Assembly (NCBI GenBank): GCA_002337145.1
Contig: DDFK01000001.1
Coordinates: forward strand, 1,695,104 to 1,759,103
Direction: 5' to 3'
DNA from: Chitinophagaceae bacterium UBA1930
Lineage (GTDB): Bacteria > Bacteroidota > Bacteroidia > Chitinophagales > Chitinophagaceae
Length of the DNA stretch: 64,000 nucleotides
Under the pieces are notes generated by a model that searched no databases, had not been told where the DNA came from, and saw only the letters and a program-made list of their open reading frames with translations. The translations under genes and the position numbers were made by a program. Shown here piece by piece: positions 16,992 through 23,912 of this stretch. Position 1 is the stretch's first letter, and each line of letters begins with the position of its first letter.

Positions 16992-17531
16992 ATGCCGTTA
17001 AATCTATTAAAAAAATATCCAGAATTGCTTGAGCTAGCCCACATGACAGAGCCGCAAAGAACAACATCCTTAAAAAATATTTTTAAAAGGGATATAGAGG
17101 ATTCCGAATTATATCTAAATAATAAAAGAATCAGGCCGATTAAAGGGGAGATGCCTAATGTGCCTATTTTATTCAAACATTTAACTTCTGAAAATATCCC
17201 AGAACTAGATGAAAGTACTGGTAAGATGTTTGACAAAAGGATTTTCGAAATGGATAGGTCTAGAAGGCTTCATTGGATAAAATTGCATATAAATGATGCA
17301 ATAGAAGTAGGTACAGTTCAAATATTTAGCGTTGTCGAGAGAGATAAGCGAAAAAGGATGGATGTAAAACGAACATATCTCTATAACACTACCGAAAAGT
17401 ATGTTGTGGTTTTGGAGCCCCATCGAAGCGGAACAGATTACTATTTATTGACAGCATATTACTTGAATAAACCAGAAGGGCAAAAAGGAATGGATAAAAG
17501 ACTAAAGAAAAAATTAGAAGCTGTTTATTAA
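16992..17531 (+). CDS. Small protein resembling BECR-fold nucleases (PBECR-like)
   Basis: A 179-residue protein. Its C-terminal half, residues about 88-160, has the order RRLHWIKLHI (His 94, His 99), RKRMDVKRTYLYN, EKYVVVLEPH and YYLLTAYYL (Thr 154, Tyr 156). This resembles the phage Barnase-EndoU-ColicinE5/D-RelE-like (BECR) nuclease domains, in which an early His and a late Thr/Tyr lie at the RNA-cleaving site. The match is from pattern memory and needs a profile search. It follows the DUF3800 gene after 4 bases and ends before a strong hairpin, so the two probably form one operon and may act together as effector and partner. Confidence 0.55.
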   Translation: MPLNLLKKYPELLELAHMTEPQRTTSLKNIFKRDIEDSELYLNNKRIRPIKGEMPNVPILFKHLTSENIPELDESTGKMFDKRIFEMDRSRRLHWIKLHINDAIEVGTVQIFSVVERDKRKRMDVKRTYLYNTTEKYVVVLEPHRSGTDYYLLTAYYLNKPEGQKGMDKRLKKKLEAVY

Positions 17532-17538
17532 AAACGCA

Positions 17539-17570
17539 AGGCTCGGTACATATCTTGATGTATCGAGCCT
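17539..17570 (+). terminator. Strong hairpin after the DUF3800 operon
   Basis: GGCTCGGTACAT (17540-17551) pairs with ATGTATCGAGCC (17558-17569) with one G-T pair and a 6-base loop. It starts 9 bases after the stop codon but lacks a T-run, so it may act as an mRNA 3'-end stabiliser or an inefficient terminator. Confidence 0.55.
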
Positions 17571-18027
17571 CGAAACTCCTTCTTCCTATGATTGGTAAGA
17601 TGAGCAGTGCAAATATAATGTGATTATCCTCAAACCTCCACATTTTGTGTGGATAAGTTATCCCCATTTTGTCGTATCAGGTCAAAAAAAAGTAGTAATA
17701 CTAGAATGGTTTATATAACAGACGCGAATAAGTGTTTTTTAAACAATGTATTTAAAATCAATTAATTATGCATCTTTTTGAGATGCAAAAGAGAGTTTGA
17801 TTTTTAATGCTTTTCGATAAAATAAAAAGAACTAAAATTGTTCCGTAGTAAAACAAGTTATTTTATCCACACGTTAAGGATTGGATAAGAATATGATGAG
17901 TTGAAAAAATTTGACAGCTGCAATCTATTCCTAAATTTCAACCAAGGCAATTTACGGTCCGTATCTTACAACCCTGACTGGTAAAATACATCAACACCAT
18001 ATATTATTTTTGTTTCAAATTGAAGGA
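17571..18027. other. AT-rich non-coding stretch with two perfect DnaA boxes
   Basis: No gene seen in about 460 bases. TGTGGATAA at 17648-17656 and TTATCCACA at 17863-17871 are perfect copies of the DnaA box in opposite orientations. TTATCCCCA (17658-17666), one mismatch away, lies back-to-back with the first box. Long A/T runs separate them. TATTTTTG at 18005-18012 fits the TAnnTTTG -7 box and would start transcription just before the next ATG at 18028. A replication-related function is inference only. Confidence 0.5.
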
Positions 18028-18303
18028 ATGGACACAAACGATTTGATAAGACAGGCATTTGATACAGGTGGCGGGGTTGTGTCTGGCGATGACCTTTTCG
18101 TACTTGAAGGCAACGTGAAGCTCAACGAACTCAAAATCACCCCTATTCAGGAGTTCTACACGGCGAACATTGTCCACTTTGCCACTAACAGCCTCCACGA
18201 CAGCGTCATGCTAGGAATCTTCAACAGCAGGGATGCCGCAGAGGAGTACGGTATCTATATAAGGACAATGATAAAGGACGCAAACGGCAACATCATAAAC
18301 TAA
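18028..18303 (+). CDS. Hypothetical cargo protein, tandem paralogue A
   Basis: A 91-residue protein, MDTNDLIRQAFDTGGGVVSG onwards, ending IKDANGNIIN. It aligns over its full length with the next gene: the starts (MDTNDLIR / MDANDIIR), DLFVLEGN / NLYALEGN, VMLGIFNSRDAAEEY / VILGVFNSEEAAEYF and the ends DANGNIIN / DERGNTIL correspond. The pair therefore arose by tandem duplication and diverged. GAAGGA just before the ATG could serve as ribosome-binding site. No known family; small, soluble, with no signal peptide. Confidence 0.65.
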   Translation: MDTNDLIRQAFDTGGGVVSGDDLFVLEGNVKLNELKITPIQEFYTANIVHFATNSLHDSVMLGIFNSRDAAEEYGIYIRTMIKDANGNIIN

Positions 18304-18317
18304 ACATTGCTTTAGGC

Positions 18318-18593
18318 ATGGATGCAAACGATATAATAAGGAATTCGATGAACGGTGCCAGCCAGATGGTTATGGGCAGCAACCTTTATGCACTCGAAGG
18401 CAACATACCAGAGAACCGATACAGGATTTTATCTTTGAAGGATGCATGCATAGATGCCATGATGTGTTTCCAGTACTCGATAGAATCCAACAATGTAATC
18501 TTGGGTGTGTTCAATAGTGAGGAAGCAGCAGAGTATTTCAGAACAATGGTGCAGACGCTTTACCGTGACGAGCGGGGCAACACCATTTTGTAG
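18318..18593 (+). CDS. Hypothetical cargo protein, tandem paralogue B
   Basis: A 91-residue protein, MDANDIIRNSMNGASQMVMG onwards. It is the diverged copy of 18028-18303, 14 bases downstream on the same strand and probably in the same transcript. Conserved points are the first eight residues, the L-EGN turn, the LG-FNS-AAE motif and the GN near the C-terminus. Divergence at most other positions shows an old duplication kept by selection, which supports both genes being real. Function unknown. Confidence 0.65.
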   Translation: MDANDIIRNSMNGASQMVMGSNLYALEGNIPENRYRILSLKDACIDAMMCFQYSIESNNVILGVFNSEEAAEYFRTMVQTLYRDERGNTIL

Positions 18594-18647
18594 GTCAAGG
18601 GTGGGCTGTTTTGTCGTTAGCTAAACACTCTTTAGTAATTTTAGCAT

Positions 18648-18923
18648 ATGGACAGCAATAACCCAACTGAAGTAAAAATCCTCGAAATCAGAAGAAACGG
18701 CAAAATCAGACTTGCATATCTTACGCTATTTATTCTCTTGTTTTCATTGATACCATTTTTGGGATTCATCGCAAAATCGACAACAGGGATTATAATTAAT
18801 TCAATAACTTCTGTCGCTGCAATTTTTTTTATGGCCATCGTGCTCAGAAAGGAAGTAAAAAATACTTTCACTTTTGCAATCCTATGGTTGCTTTTCTTTT
18901 ATGGTTTCCCTTTTGCCTACTAA
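18648..18923 (+). CDS. N-terminal part of a membrane protein gene ending at an in-frame TAA
   Basis: A 91-residue reading with three hydrophobic segments (LAYLTLFILLFSLIPFLGFI, then IINSITSVAAIFFMAIVL, then FTFAILWLLFFYGFPFAY). It stops at TAA 18921-18923, but the same frame continues open for 34 codons of protein-like sequence (GIYKHNKGNYEFSKEYLNAK and on) into the ATG of 19026-19529. The simplest reading is one ancestral gene of about 293 residues split by a nonsense mutation. Readthrough or independent re-initiation cannot be excluded. Function unknown. Confidence 0.55.
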   Translation: MDSNNPTEVKILEIRRNGKIRLAYLTLFILLFSLIPFLGFIAKSTTGIIINSITSVAAIFFMAIVLRKEVKNTFTFAILWLLFFYGFPFAY

Positions 18924-19025
18924 GGCATTTATAAACACAATAAAGGCAATTACGAATTTTCAAAGGAATACCTTAATGCAAAATCAAAAACCTATGACAT
19001 TGATACTAGTGGGTTCAGGGGAATC

Positions 19026-19529
19026 ATGGATACGACCATAGCAAAAGAAATACTGAATTCGGGCAGTGATAGTGCCCTCAATGTTGAAACACAGAAAGTC
19101 AAAAGCGGTGCTATTGTTGTTGTTGGAAAGTACGTGCTTAATGGCGGTTTCGTTGGGAGCAAACACCCTCAGCATCCTCACGACGGATACGATGTTATGA
19201 TAGTGCACTTAGCAGATGGCAAAGAAATTGGGAAGACAGATATTGTAGATGCTGTGACAGTCAAGGATGTATTTATCAAAAACAATCAAAGAGCATACAG
19301 TCAATTGACCAGTAGGGAACATCCCGATGACCATCTGTTCATGACTGATTTTTGGATTGAATCTGTTACAGGGTTTGCATTCGGTCATATAAAAGCTGTA
19401 GGAACAGTTACTTTAGTATTAAGGCTGTTCCAGTTTTTGGTAGCCTACCTGTTGGCCACAATGGTAACTAACACGTTACGGGCCACAAACAGATTTGTAC
19501 TGGACTGGAAAGATGATGCAGCCCAGTAA
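19026..19529 (+). CDS. C-terminal part of the split membrane protein gene
   Basis: A 167-residue reading from ATG 19026, in the same frame as 18648-18923 and separated from it only by TAA 18921 and 34 open codons. A soluble region (SGAIVVVGKYVLNGGFVGSK) of beta character is followed by a hydrophobic helix (GTVTLVLRLFQFLVAYLLAT) near the C-terminus. Together with the upstream part this would give an N-terminal three-helix region, a soluble domain and a final helix. It is the last gene before the right inverted repeat, 45 bases away. Not recognised. Confidence 0.55.
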   Translation: MDTTIAKEILNSGSDSALNVETQKVKSGAIVVVGKYVLNGGFVGSKHPQHPHDGYDVMIVHLADGKEIGKTDIVDAVTVKDVFIKNNQRAYSQLTSREHPDDHLFMTDFWIESVTGFAFGHIKAVGTVTLVLRLFQFLVAYLLATMVTNTLRATNRFVLDWKDDAAQ

Positions 19530-19574
19530 GATTACCTCTCACTTCTTTACTTTCTCAAACACTTAATTGACACA

Positions 19575-19617
19575 TTGTCGGTTTTATCGGCTCTCGCCCA
19601 TTTTAGCTATAGTTACC
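19575..19617. repeat. Right terminal inverted repeat of the transposon
   Basis: Exact reverse complement of 8001-8043 across 43 bases, ending GCTATAGTTACC at the insertion point. A TTG at 19575 opens a frame through the repeat into the host gene remnant, adding about 17 foreign residues. Confidence 0.97.
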
Positions 19618-19625
19618 AAAAATTC
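19618..19625. repeat. Right copy of 8-bp target site duplication
   Basis: AAAAATTC immediately outside the right inverted repeat, identical to 7993-8000. Confidence 0.92.
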
Positions 19626-19928
19626 TGCGACGATTATTGCCGCAACAATTACAACAATAGCCAGAAGGCGAAAGCAAACCATAGTGCCTATGTGAGGAAC
19701 ATCAACAATGCTTTATTGAAAAACCGTAAAATTCTGGAAGCCCTTTTGCCCGAAACCGAGAAGATGTCGAAGGCAACGCATGAAAAATTGCTACAGAGTG
19801 GTTTCGTTTTCAAGTACCATACACATACCTATAAAAACCAGAAGGAACAGACCTATTTTTTCTGCTACGATTATGGCTATTTGCCCTTGGAGAATAATTG
19901 GTACCTGATAGTAAAGAGAAAAGAATAA
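19626..19928 (+). pseudogene. 3' fragment of the zinc-ribbon gene split by the transposon
   Basis: The fragment codes for 100 residues beginning CDDYCRNNYNNSQKAKANHS and ending YLIVKRKE. CDDYC supplies the second Cys pair of the zinc ribbon, whose first pair (CLLC) is in the 5' fragment at 7929-8000. RNNYNN and YVRNINNALLKNRKILEALL match the pattern of a small Bacteroidota family of unknown function. The frame remains open into the right inverted repeat, so a product with a new N-terminus could be made from TTG 19575, but it would lack half the metal site. Confidence 0.85.
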
Positions 19929-19943
19929 GCATATAATAGATTA

Positions 19944-19977
19944 TTGTTTCTACAGGCCTTTTTAATTTTTACCTTTG
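19944..19977 (+). promoter_or_regulatory. Bacteroidota-type promoter for the methyltransferase gene
   Basis: TTG at 19944-19946, a 23-base spacer, then TACCTTTG at 19970-19977, which matches TAnnTTTG exactly. Transcription would start about at the ATG (19984), implying a nearly leaderless mRNA. Confidence 0.5.
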
Positions 19978-19983
19978 GCCAAT

Positions 19984-21165
19984 ATGAGTTTATATACTAC
20001 ACCTGCTGCCGTTATTGTTACCTGCCATAAACTGCTGGCCCCCTATTTGGAAGAAGAAGTAAAAAGCCTGGGCTTTACAATCAAGGACCGTTTTGTAACG
20101 GGTGTACGTATTAATGCCACCATTAACGATTGCATTAAACTAAACCTGAACCTGCGTTGTGCAAGCCAGGTACTGTATAGCTTGCAGGCTTTCCAGGCAA
20201 GGGATGCAGACAGTATTTACCAGCACATGGTATCTTACCCATGGGAACATATCTTACCCAAACCTGGCTACTTTACCATTACCAGCAATGTAAACAACCC
20301 AACCATTAATAATAGCATGTTTGCCAACCTTAGGCTTAAAGATGCCATTGTGGACAGGCTACGTGAAAAAAGGGGTTCAAGACCGTCAACGGGTTCTGAT
20401 CTGACCGGTACGGTAATTAACCTGTTCTGGAAAAACGAGGATGCGGAAGTTTTTATTGATACTTCGGGCGAATCCCTGGCCAAACATGGATATAGGAAGA
20501 TTCCCGGCCTTGCCCCCATGCTGGAAGGCTTGGCTGCTGCAACCATTTATGCAACAAGGTGGAACAAGACCTCACCCTTTATAAACCCCATGTGTGGCTC
20601 GGGTACCTTGGCTATAGAAGCTGCACTAATGGCCACCAACAGAACGCCTGGTTTATACAGGGCCAATTATGCGTTTATGCATCTGATGGGTTACGACGAT
20701 ACGGTATATGAACAGGAAAAGGCATTACTGCAACAACAAATAAAAACAGTGGCCAACCTAAAAATTATTGCAACAGACCTAAGCCCCAAAGCCATTGAGA
20801 ATGCGAGGAAGAATGCCATAGCAGCAGGAGTGGAAAGCATGATTGATTTTGCAGTGTGCGATTTTGCTTTGACCAATGTGCCACAGGATGCCGCAGGCAT
20901 AATGATGGTAAACCCCGAATATGGCGAACGCCTTGGCGACGAAACGGAACTGGAAGAAACCTATGCCCGTATTGGCGATTTCATGAAACAGAAATGCGGG
21001 GGCTATTTTGGTTATGTATTTACAGGCAACCTTGACCTGGCAAAAAAAATAGGCCTAAAGGCCAAACGTAGAATTGAATTTTACAACAGTACCATTGATT
21101 GCAGGTTACTGGAATACGAATTATATTCCGGTAGCAAACGACAACCCAAGGAAGCAACAACCTGA
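19984..21165 (+). CDS. THUMP-domain class I SAM-dependent rRNA methyltransferase (RlmL N-domain-like)
   Basis: A 393-residue protein. The N-terminal half has the ferredoxin-like/THUMP arrangement (VTCHKLLAPYLEEEVKSLGF; LRCASQVLYSL). The C-terminal half is a Rossmann methyltransferase with INPMCGSGTLAIEAAL (SAM site) and IIATDLSPKAIENARKNAI (acidic loop). This architecture belongs to the family of 23S rRNA m2G methyltransferases such as the N-terminal half of E. coli RlmL. Motif IV reads NPEYGERLG instead of the usual NPPYGER, which changes a residue at the target-base pocket. Start MSLYTTPAAV at ATG 19984, right after a good promoter. The exact target base is not determinable here. Confidence 0.85.
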   Translation: MSLYTTPAAVIVTCHKLLAPYLEEEVKSLGFTIKDRFVTGVRINATINDCIKLNLNLRCASQVLYSLQAFQARDADSIYQHMVSYPWEHILPKPGYFTITSNVNNPTINNSMFANLRLKDAIVDRLREKRGSRPSTGSDLTGTVINLFWKNEDAEVFIDTSGESLAKHGYRKIPGLAPMLEGLAAATIYATRWNKTSPFINPMCGSGTLAIEAALMATNRTPGLYRANYAFMHLMGYDDTVYEQEKALLQQQIKTVANLKIIATDLSPKAIENARKNAIAAGVESMIDFAVCDFALTNVPQDAAGIMMVNPEYGERLGDETELEETYARIGDFMKQKCGGYFGYVFTGNLDLAKKIGLKAKRRIEFYNSTIDCRLLEYELYSGSKRQPKEATT

Positions 21166-21213
21166 CACGTTGATTTTTATTGTACACCTTCAACCCAAAC
21201 TAATAAACTATTT

Positions 21214-22041
21214 ATGATCCGCTTTTTATGTTTGATTTTTTGTTCTGCTTTATGCATGACTGTGTATGGCCAAAAAGACGTTGAAAACTTTTATGTGTTT
21301 AACGAAGACTGGAGCCCCGCCAAAACTTTTGAATCGGCCTTTTATTTTATGCACCAAGTAAAAGAAAACGACAGTGTCTATACAAGCAGGTACTACACAA
21401 AAACGGGCCCGATGGTAAAATGGGAAACCTATAAAGACAAGGATATGGAGATACCCAACGGCAAGTTTGCCTATTACAATGCCAAGGGAACGGTAGATTC
21501 CATTGGCTGGGTATCAGCAGGCAGAAAGGACAGTACCTGGTTCTACAAAGATGCAAAGGGCAAAGTGGTTATAGAAGAGAAATACAGAAAGGGTAAGTTG
21601 ATGGAAAAGACCGACTTTATAGCAAAGAAAAAAACCTACGCAAATGGTATAACAGAAGATTTGGAGTCCAAGGCCCCCAAGCCTAAAGACACGACTTCGG
21701 AAAAGAAAGAAAAAACATTTACTGTTGTACAGGTTCCTGCAGAATTTGAAGGGGGCATAAGCGGTTGGACTAAGTACCTGTCAACAAACTTAAAAACACC
21801 TGACCGTTTCCTGAACCTGTATAAAAATAAATCTTACAAGGGCACAGTCATTGTGCTTTTCAGTATCAATAAGCAAGGCTACCTGTCAGATATTTTTATT
21901 GAACAATCCTGCGAATGGTCTACAGATATGGAAAGCATCAGGGTATTGACAGCAAGCCCACGATGGAAGCCTGCTGTTCAGAACGGCAGCAACGTAATTT
22001 ACAGGCATAAGCAAAGCCTAACTTTTCAGGTAACGGATTAA
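21214..22041 (+). CDS. TonB C-terminal domain protein with MORN-like repeats
   Basis: A 275-residue exported protein. A Sec signal (MIRFLCLIFCSALCMTVYGQ) precedes a region of antitoxin/MORN-type repeats (PNGKFAYYNAKGTVDSIGWV; RKDSTWFYKDAKGKVVIEEK), a charged linker, and a C-terminal TonB-like domain (KGTVIVLFSINKQGYLSDIF ... SPRWKPAVQNG). Unlike classical TonB it has no N-terminal membrane anchor beyond the signal, so it may act as a periplasmic partner rather than the energy transducer. It lies 48 bases after the methyltransferase gene. Such proteins are abundant in Bacteroidota and their individual roles are mostly unknown. Confidence 0.8.
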   Translation: MIRFLCLIFCSALCMTVYGQKDVENFYVFNEDWSPAKTFESAFYFMHQVKENDSVYTSRYYTKTGPMVKWETYKDKDMEIPNGKFAYYNAKGTVDSIGWVSAGRKDSTWFYKDAKGKVVIEEKYRKGKLMEKTDFIAKKKTYANGITEDLESKAPKPKDTTSEKKEKTFTVVQVPAEFEGGISGWTKYLSTNLKTPDRFLNLYKNKSYKGTVIVLFSINKQGYLSDIFIEQSCEWSTDMESIRVLTASPRWKPAVQNGSNVIYRHKQSLTFQVTD

Positions 22042-22066
22042 CCGCTTTAAGACCAACCAACAACAC

Positions 22067-22756
22067 ATGAACCGCATTGACAGACTCTTCGGGATATTGA
22101 CCCTGTTACAATCCAAGAAATATGTAACAGCAGAAAAGATTGCCGATAAGTTTGACATGAGTGTAAGGACCGTTTACCGCGACATTAAAGCCCTTTGCGA
22201 GCAAGGCATTCCCATAAGTTTTGAACAGCACAAAGGCTATTTTATTGTGCAGGGATATTTTCTTCCGCCCATTGCCTTTACGGCAGAAGAAGCCAATGCC
22301 TTTTTGTTGATGGAAGCCATTGTGCACGGCTTTGCAGACAAATCCATACAGACACATTATGCCTCTGCACTCAATAAGGTAAAAGCTGTGCTGCGTTCTT
22401 CTGAAAAAGAAAAAGTGGAGCATCTTACCAACAACATCAAACTACAGATACCCGAAAGGCTGAAACAGGATTTTGAATTCCTGTCTATTTTGCAAACAGC
22501 CATATCGGCCAAAACCATTATCATTATTGAATATAAAAACAATAAAGAAGAGGTTAGCAAAAGAGAAGTGGAACCCATAGGCCTAATATTCTATGCATTT
22601 AGCTGGCATGTTATTGCCTGGTGCCATTTAAGGAAAGATTACCGCGATTTTAAAGTGCCACGTCTTATACAAATAAAAAACACAGAGCAAGCTTTCACCC
22701 AACCAATTCATATAGAGCTTAACGACTACATGAAGCAGTTGCCTGTAAGTTATTAA
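22067..22756 (+). CDS. YafY-family transcriptional regulator (HTH + WYL)
   Basis: A 229-residue regulator. The N-terminus is an HTH_11 winged helix (RLFGILTLLQSKKYVTAEKI then MSVRTVYRDIKALCEQGIPI). The C-terminal part is a WYL-type ligand-binding domain (IIEYKNNKEEVSKREVEPIG, FYAFSWHVIAWCHLRKDYRD). WYL domains sense small ligands or nucleic acids. The gene is 128 bases upstream of the DinB protein gene on the same strand, and these two families often sit together, so it may control that neighbour. Start at ATG 22067, 25 bases after the TonB-type gene. Confidence 0.9.
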   Translation: MNRIDRLFGILTLLQSKKYVTAEKIADKFDMSVRTVYRDIKALCEQGIPISFEQHKGYFIVQGYFLPPIAFTAEEANAFLLMEAIVHGFADKSIQTHYASALNKVKAVLRSSEKEKVEHLTNNIKLQIPERLKQDFEFLSILQTAISAKTIIIIEYKNNKEEVSKREVEPIGLIFYAFSWHVIAWCHLRKDYRDFKVPRLIQIKNTEQAFTQPIHIELNDYMKQLPVSY

Positions 22757-22884
22757 GTCAACGCAGTTTCCCAAAAGCATTCCCCAACATGGTTGCATAA
22801 AATTTTGCATTGTAAAAAAGTACACTGCCATAGGGTTGTCAGTTGCTGTTTTTTTCTTTGCCCTATCATCAAAAACAAATATTT

Positions 22885-23382
22885 ATGAAACTGATTCCTA
22901 TTCTATTAAAGGAGCTGGAGCAAGAAGCGGCCATTACCAGGAAAATGCTGGCCATTGTACCAAACGACAAATACGATTGGAGGCCACATGAAAAAAGTAT
23001 GAGCATTTGCCAGTTGACAACACATATTGCAGAACTACCAAGCTGGGTTGCAATGGTGCTTACCACAACAGAACTCGATTTTGCTACCATACCCTACGAG
23101 CCCGAGATTGTTGAAAACACAACGGACTTACTGGCCTTATTCGAAAAATCATACGCCGAAGGAAAAGCTGCATTGGAAAAGGCAACAGAAGAGGATTTAC
23201 TGCCCATTTGGACATTAAGAAATGCTGAGCAGATTTATAGTGCCACGCCCAGACACGAATTTGTACGCACATGCTATAACCAAACAACGCATCACCGGGC
23301 ACAACTGGGTGTTTTCTTAAGGTTATTGAATATTCCGATACCCGGCAGTTATGGGCCAAGTGCAGATGATCCCAAAATGTAA
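22885..23382 (+). CDS. DinB family protein
   Basis: A 165-residue four-helix-bundle protein of the DinB/YfiT superfamily. The metal-site histidines typical of the family are seen in CQLTTHIAELPSW and in CYNQTTHHRAQLGVFLR. Members are thiol or glutathione S-transferase-like enzymes or proteins of unknown function; the name does not imply DNA polymerase IV. Start at ATG 22885 (MKLIPILLKELEQEA). The longer frame from 22843 adds a non-conserved Phe-rich leader. It is probably regulated by the upstream YafY-type protein, and is followed by a bidirectional terminator. Confidence 0.85.
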   Translation: MKLIPILLKELEQEAAITRKMLAIVPNDKYDWRPHEKSMSICQLTTHIAELPSWVAMVLTTTELDFATIPYEPEIVENTTDLLALFEKSYAEGKAALEKATEEDLLPIWTLRNAEQIYSATPRHEFVRTCYNQTTHHRAQLGVFLRLLNIPIPGSYGPSADDPKM

Positions 23383-23436
23383 TGAACTGGTTGACGTTTC
23401 AACTTATCGTAAACCTTACAGACACATTGCTATATA

Positions 23437-23470
23437 AAAAAACGGCTCACATTTTTGTGAGCCGTTTTTT
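23437..23470. terminator. Bidirectional rho-independent terminator
   Basis: AAAAACGGCTCAC pairs with GTGAGCCGTTTTT across a T-rich loop. It separates the converging genes 22885-23382 and 23502-23912, and has A and T runs on both sides. Confidence 0.88.
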
Positions 23471-23501
23471 ACAACAACTGATTTAAAACGATACTTACTG
23501 A

Positions 23502-23912
23502 CTATTTCAATTTACTAACAACAACTTCATCAACCAATCTTGTGCTTTGGTTTACCCTAAACACTTGCGATTCGTTTTTCTTCTTAGAAGCAAGGTCCAC
23601 TTGAATATGAATATCGCTTATATCGGCTTTTTCGAACTGGAATTTCTTGGAGAACCTTTTGCCAGAAAAGCTTTCAGAGTAAAGCACGGTGCCGTCTTCA
23701 TCCCTTAAAGTAACCAGTATTTCTCCGGCTGTTTCATTGTCAAATTGAATTTGAAAAACGGGCTGCTCATTTATTTTACCAATGTACTTTACTTCTATTG
23801 GTGTTTCTTTTTTGTCTTTAGTGCGGGCAATGGCCGGCGTAACCATTGTTACTAAAATTGCCAAAGCAATAAATGCTGCAAGTTTGTTCATGTTTGTTTG
23901 TACTGTTTTCAT
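23502..23912 (-). CDS. Exported hypothetical protein
   Basis: A 136-residue protein with a Sec-type signal (NKLAAFIALAILVTMVTPAIA; start at ATG 23912 or at ATG 23891, the latter giving a shorter n-region). The mature part has two beta-rich segments (VFQIQFDNETAGEILVTLRD; IHIQVDLASKKKNESQVFRV). It resembles small periplasmic proteins of Bacteroidota with a beta-sandwich, some of which respond to stress, but I recognise no named family. It is alone in its unit, with about 370 bases of non-coding DNA upstream. Confidence 0.7.
   Translation of the reverse strand: MKTVQTNMNKLAAFIALAILVTMVTPAIARTKDKKETPIEVKYIGKINEQPVFQIQFDNETAGEILVTLRDEDGTVLYSESFSGKRFSKKFQFEKADISDIHIQVDLASKKKNESQVFRVNQSTRLVDEVVVSKLK

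Larger units (their letters stand above)
8001..19617 (+). mobile_element. 11.6-kb IS1595-type transposon with passenger genes
   Basis: The element is bounded by perfect 43-bp inverted repeats (8001-8043 and 19575-19617) and a perfect 8-bp direct repeat (AAAAATTC). It contains one complete DDE transposase of the IS1595 family (15056-16234) and about fourteen further genes. Removing it and one target copy restores an intact gene, which fixes the boundaries to the base. Typical IS1595-family insertion sequences are about 1-2 kb, so nearly 10 kb is cargo. No second transposase, integrase, relaxase or conjugation gene is visible inside. The undecayed ends and duplication suggest a recent insertion. 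Base composition in parts (11.3-13.5 and 16.2-17.9 kb) is clearly more AT-rich than the flanking chromosome. Confidence 0.93.

Noticed and set aside
17571..18027. Chromosomal origin of replication
   Set aside because: Only two perfect DnaA boxes, no dnaA or dnaN nearby, and the site lies inside a transposon; kept only as an origin-like observation.
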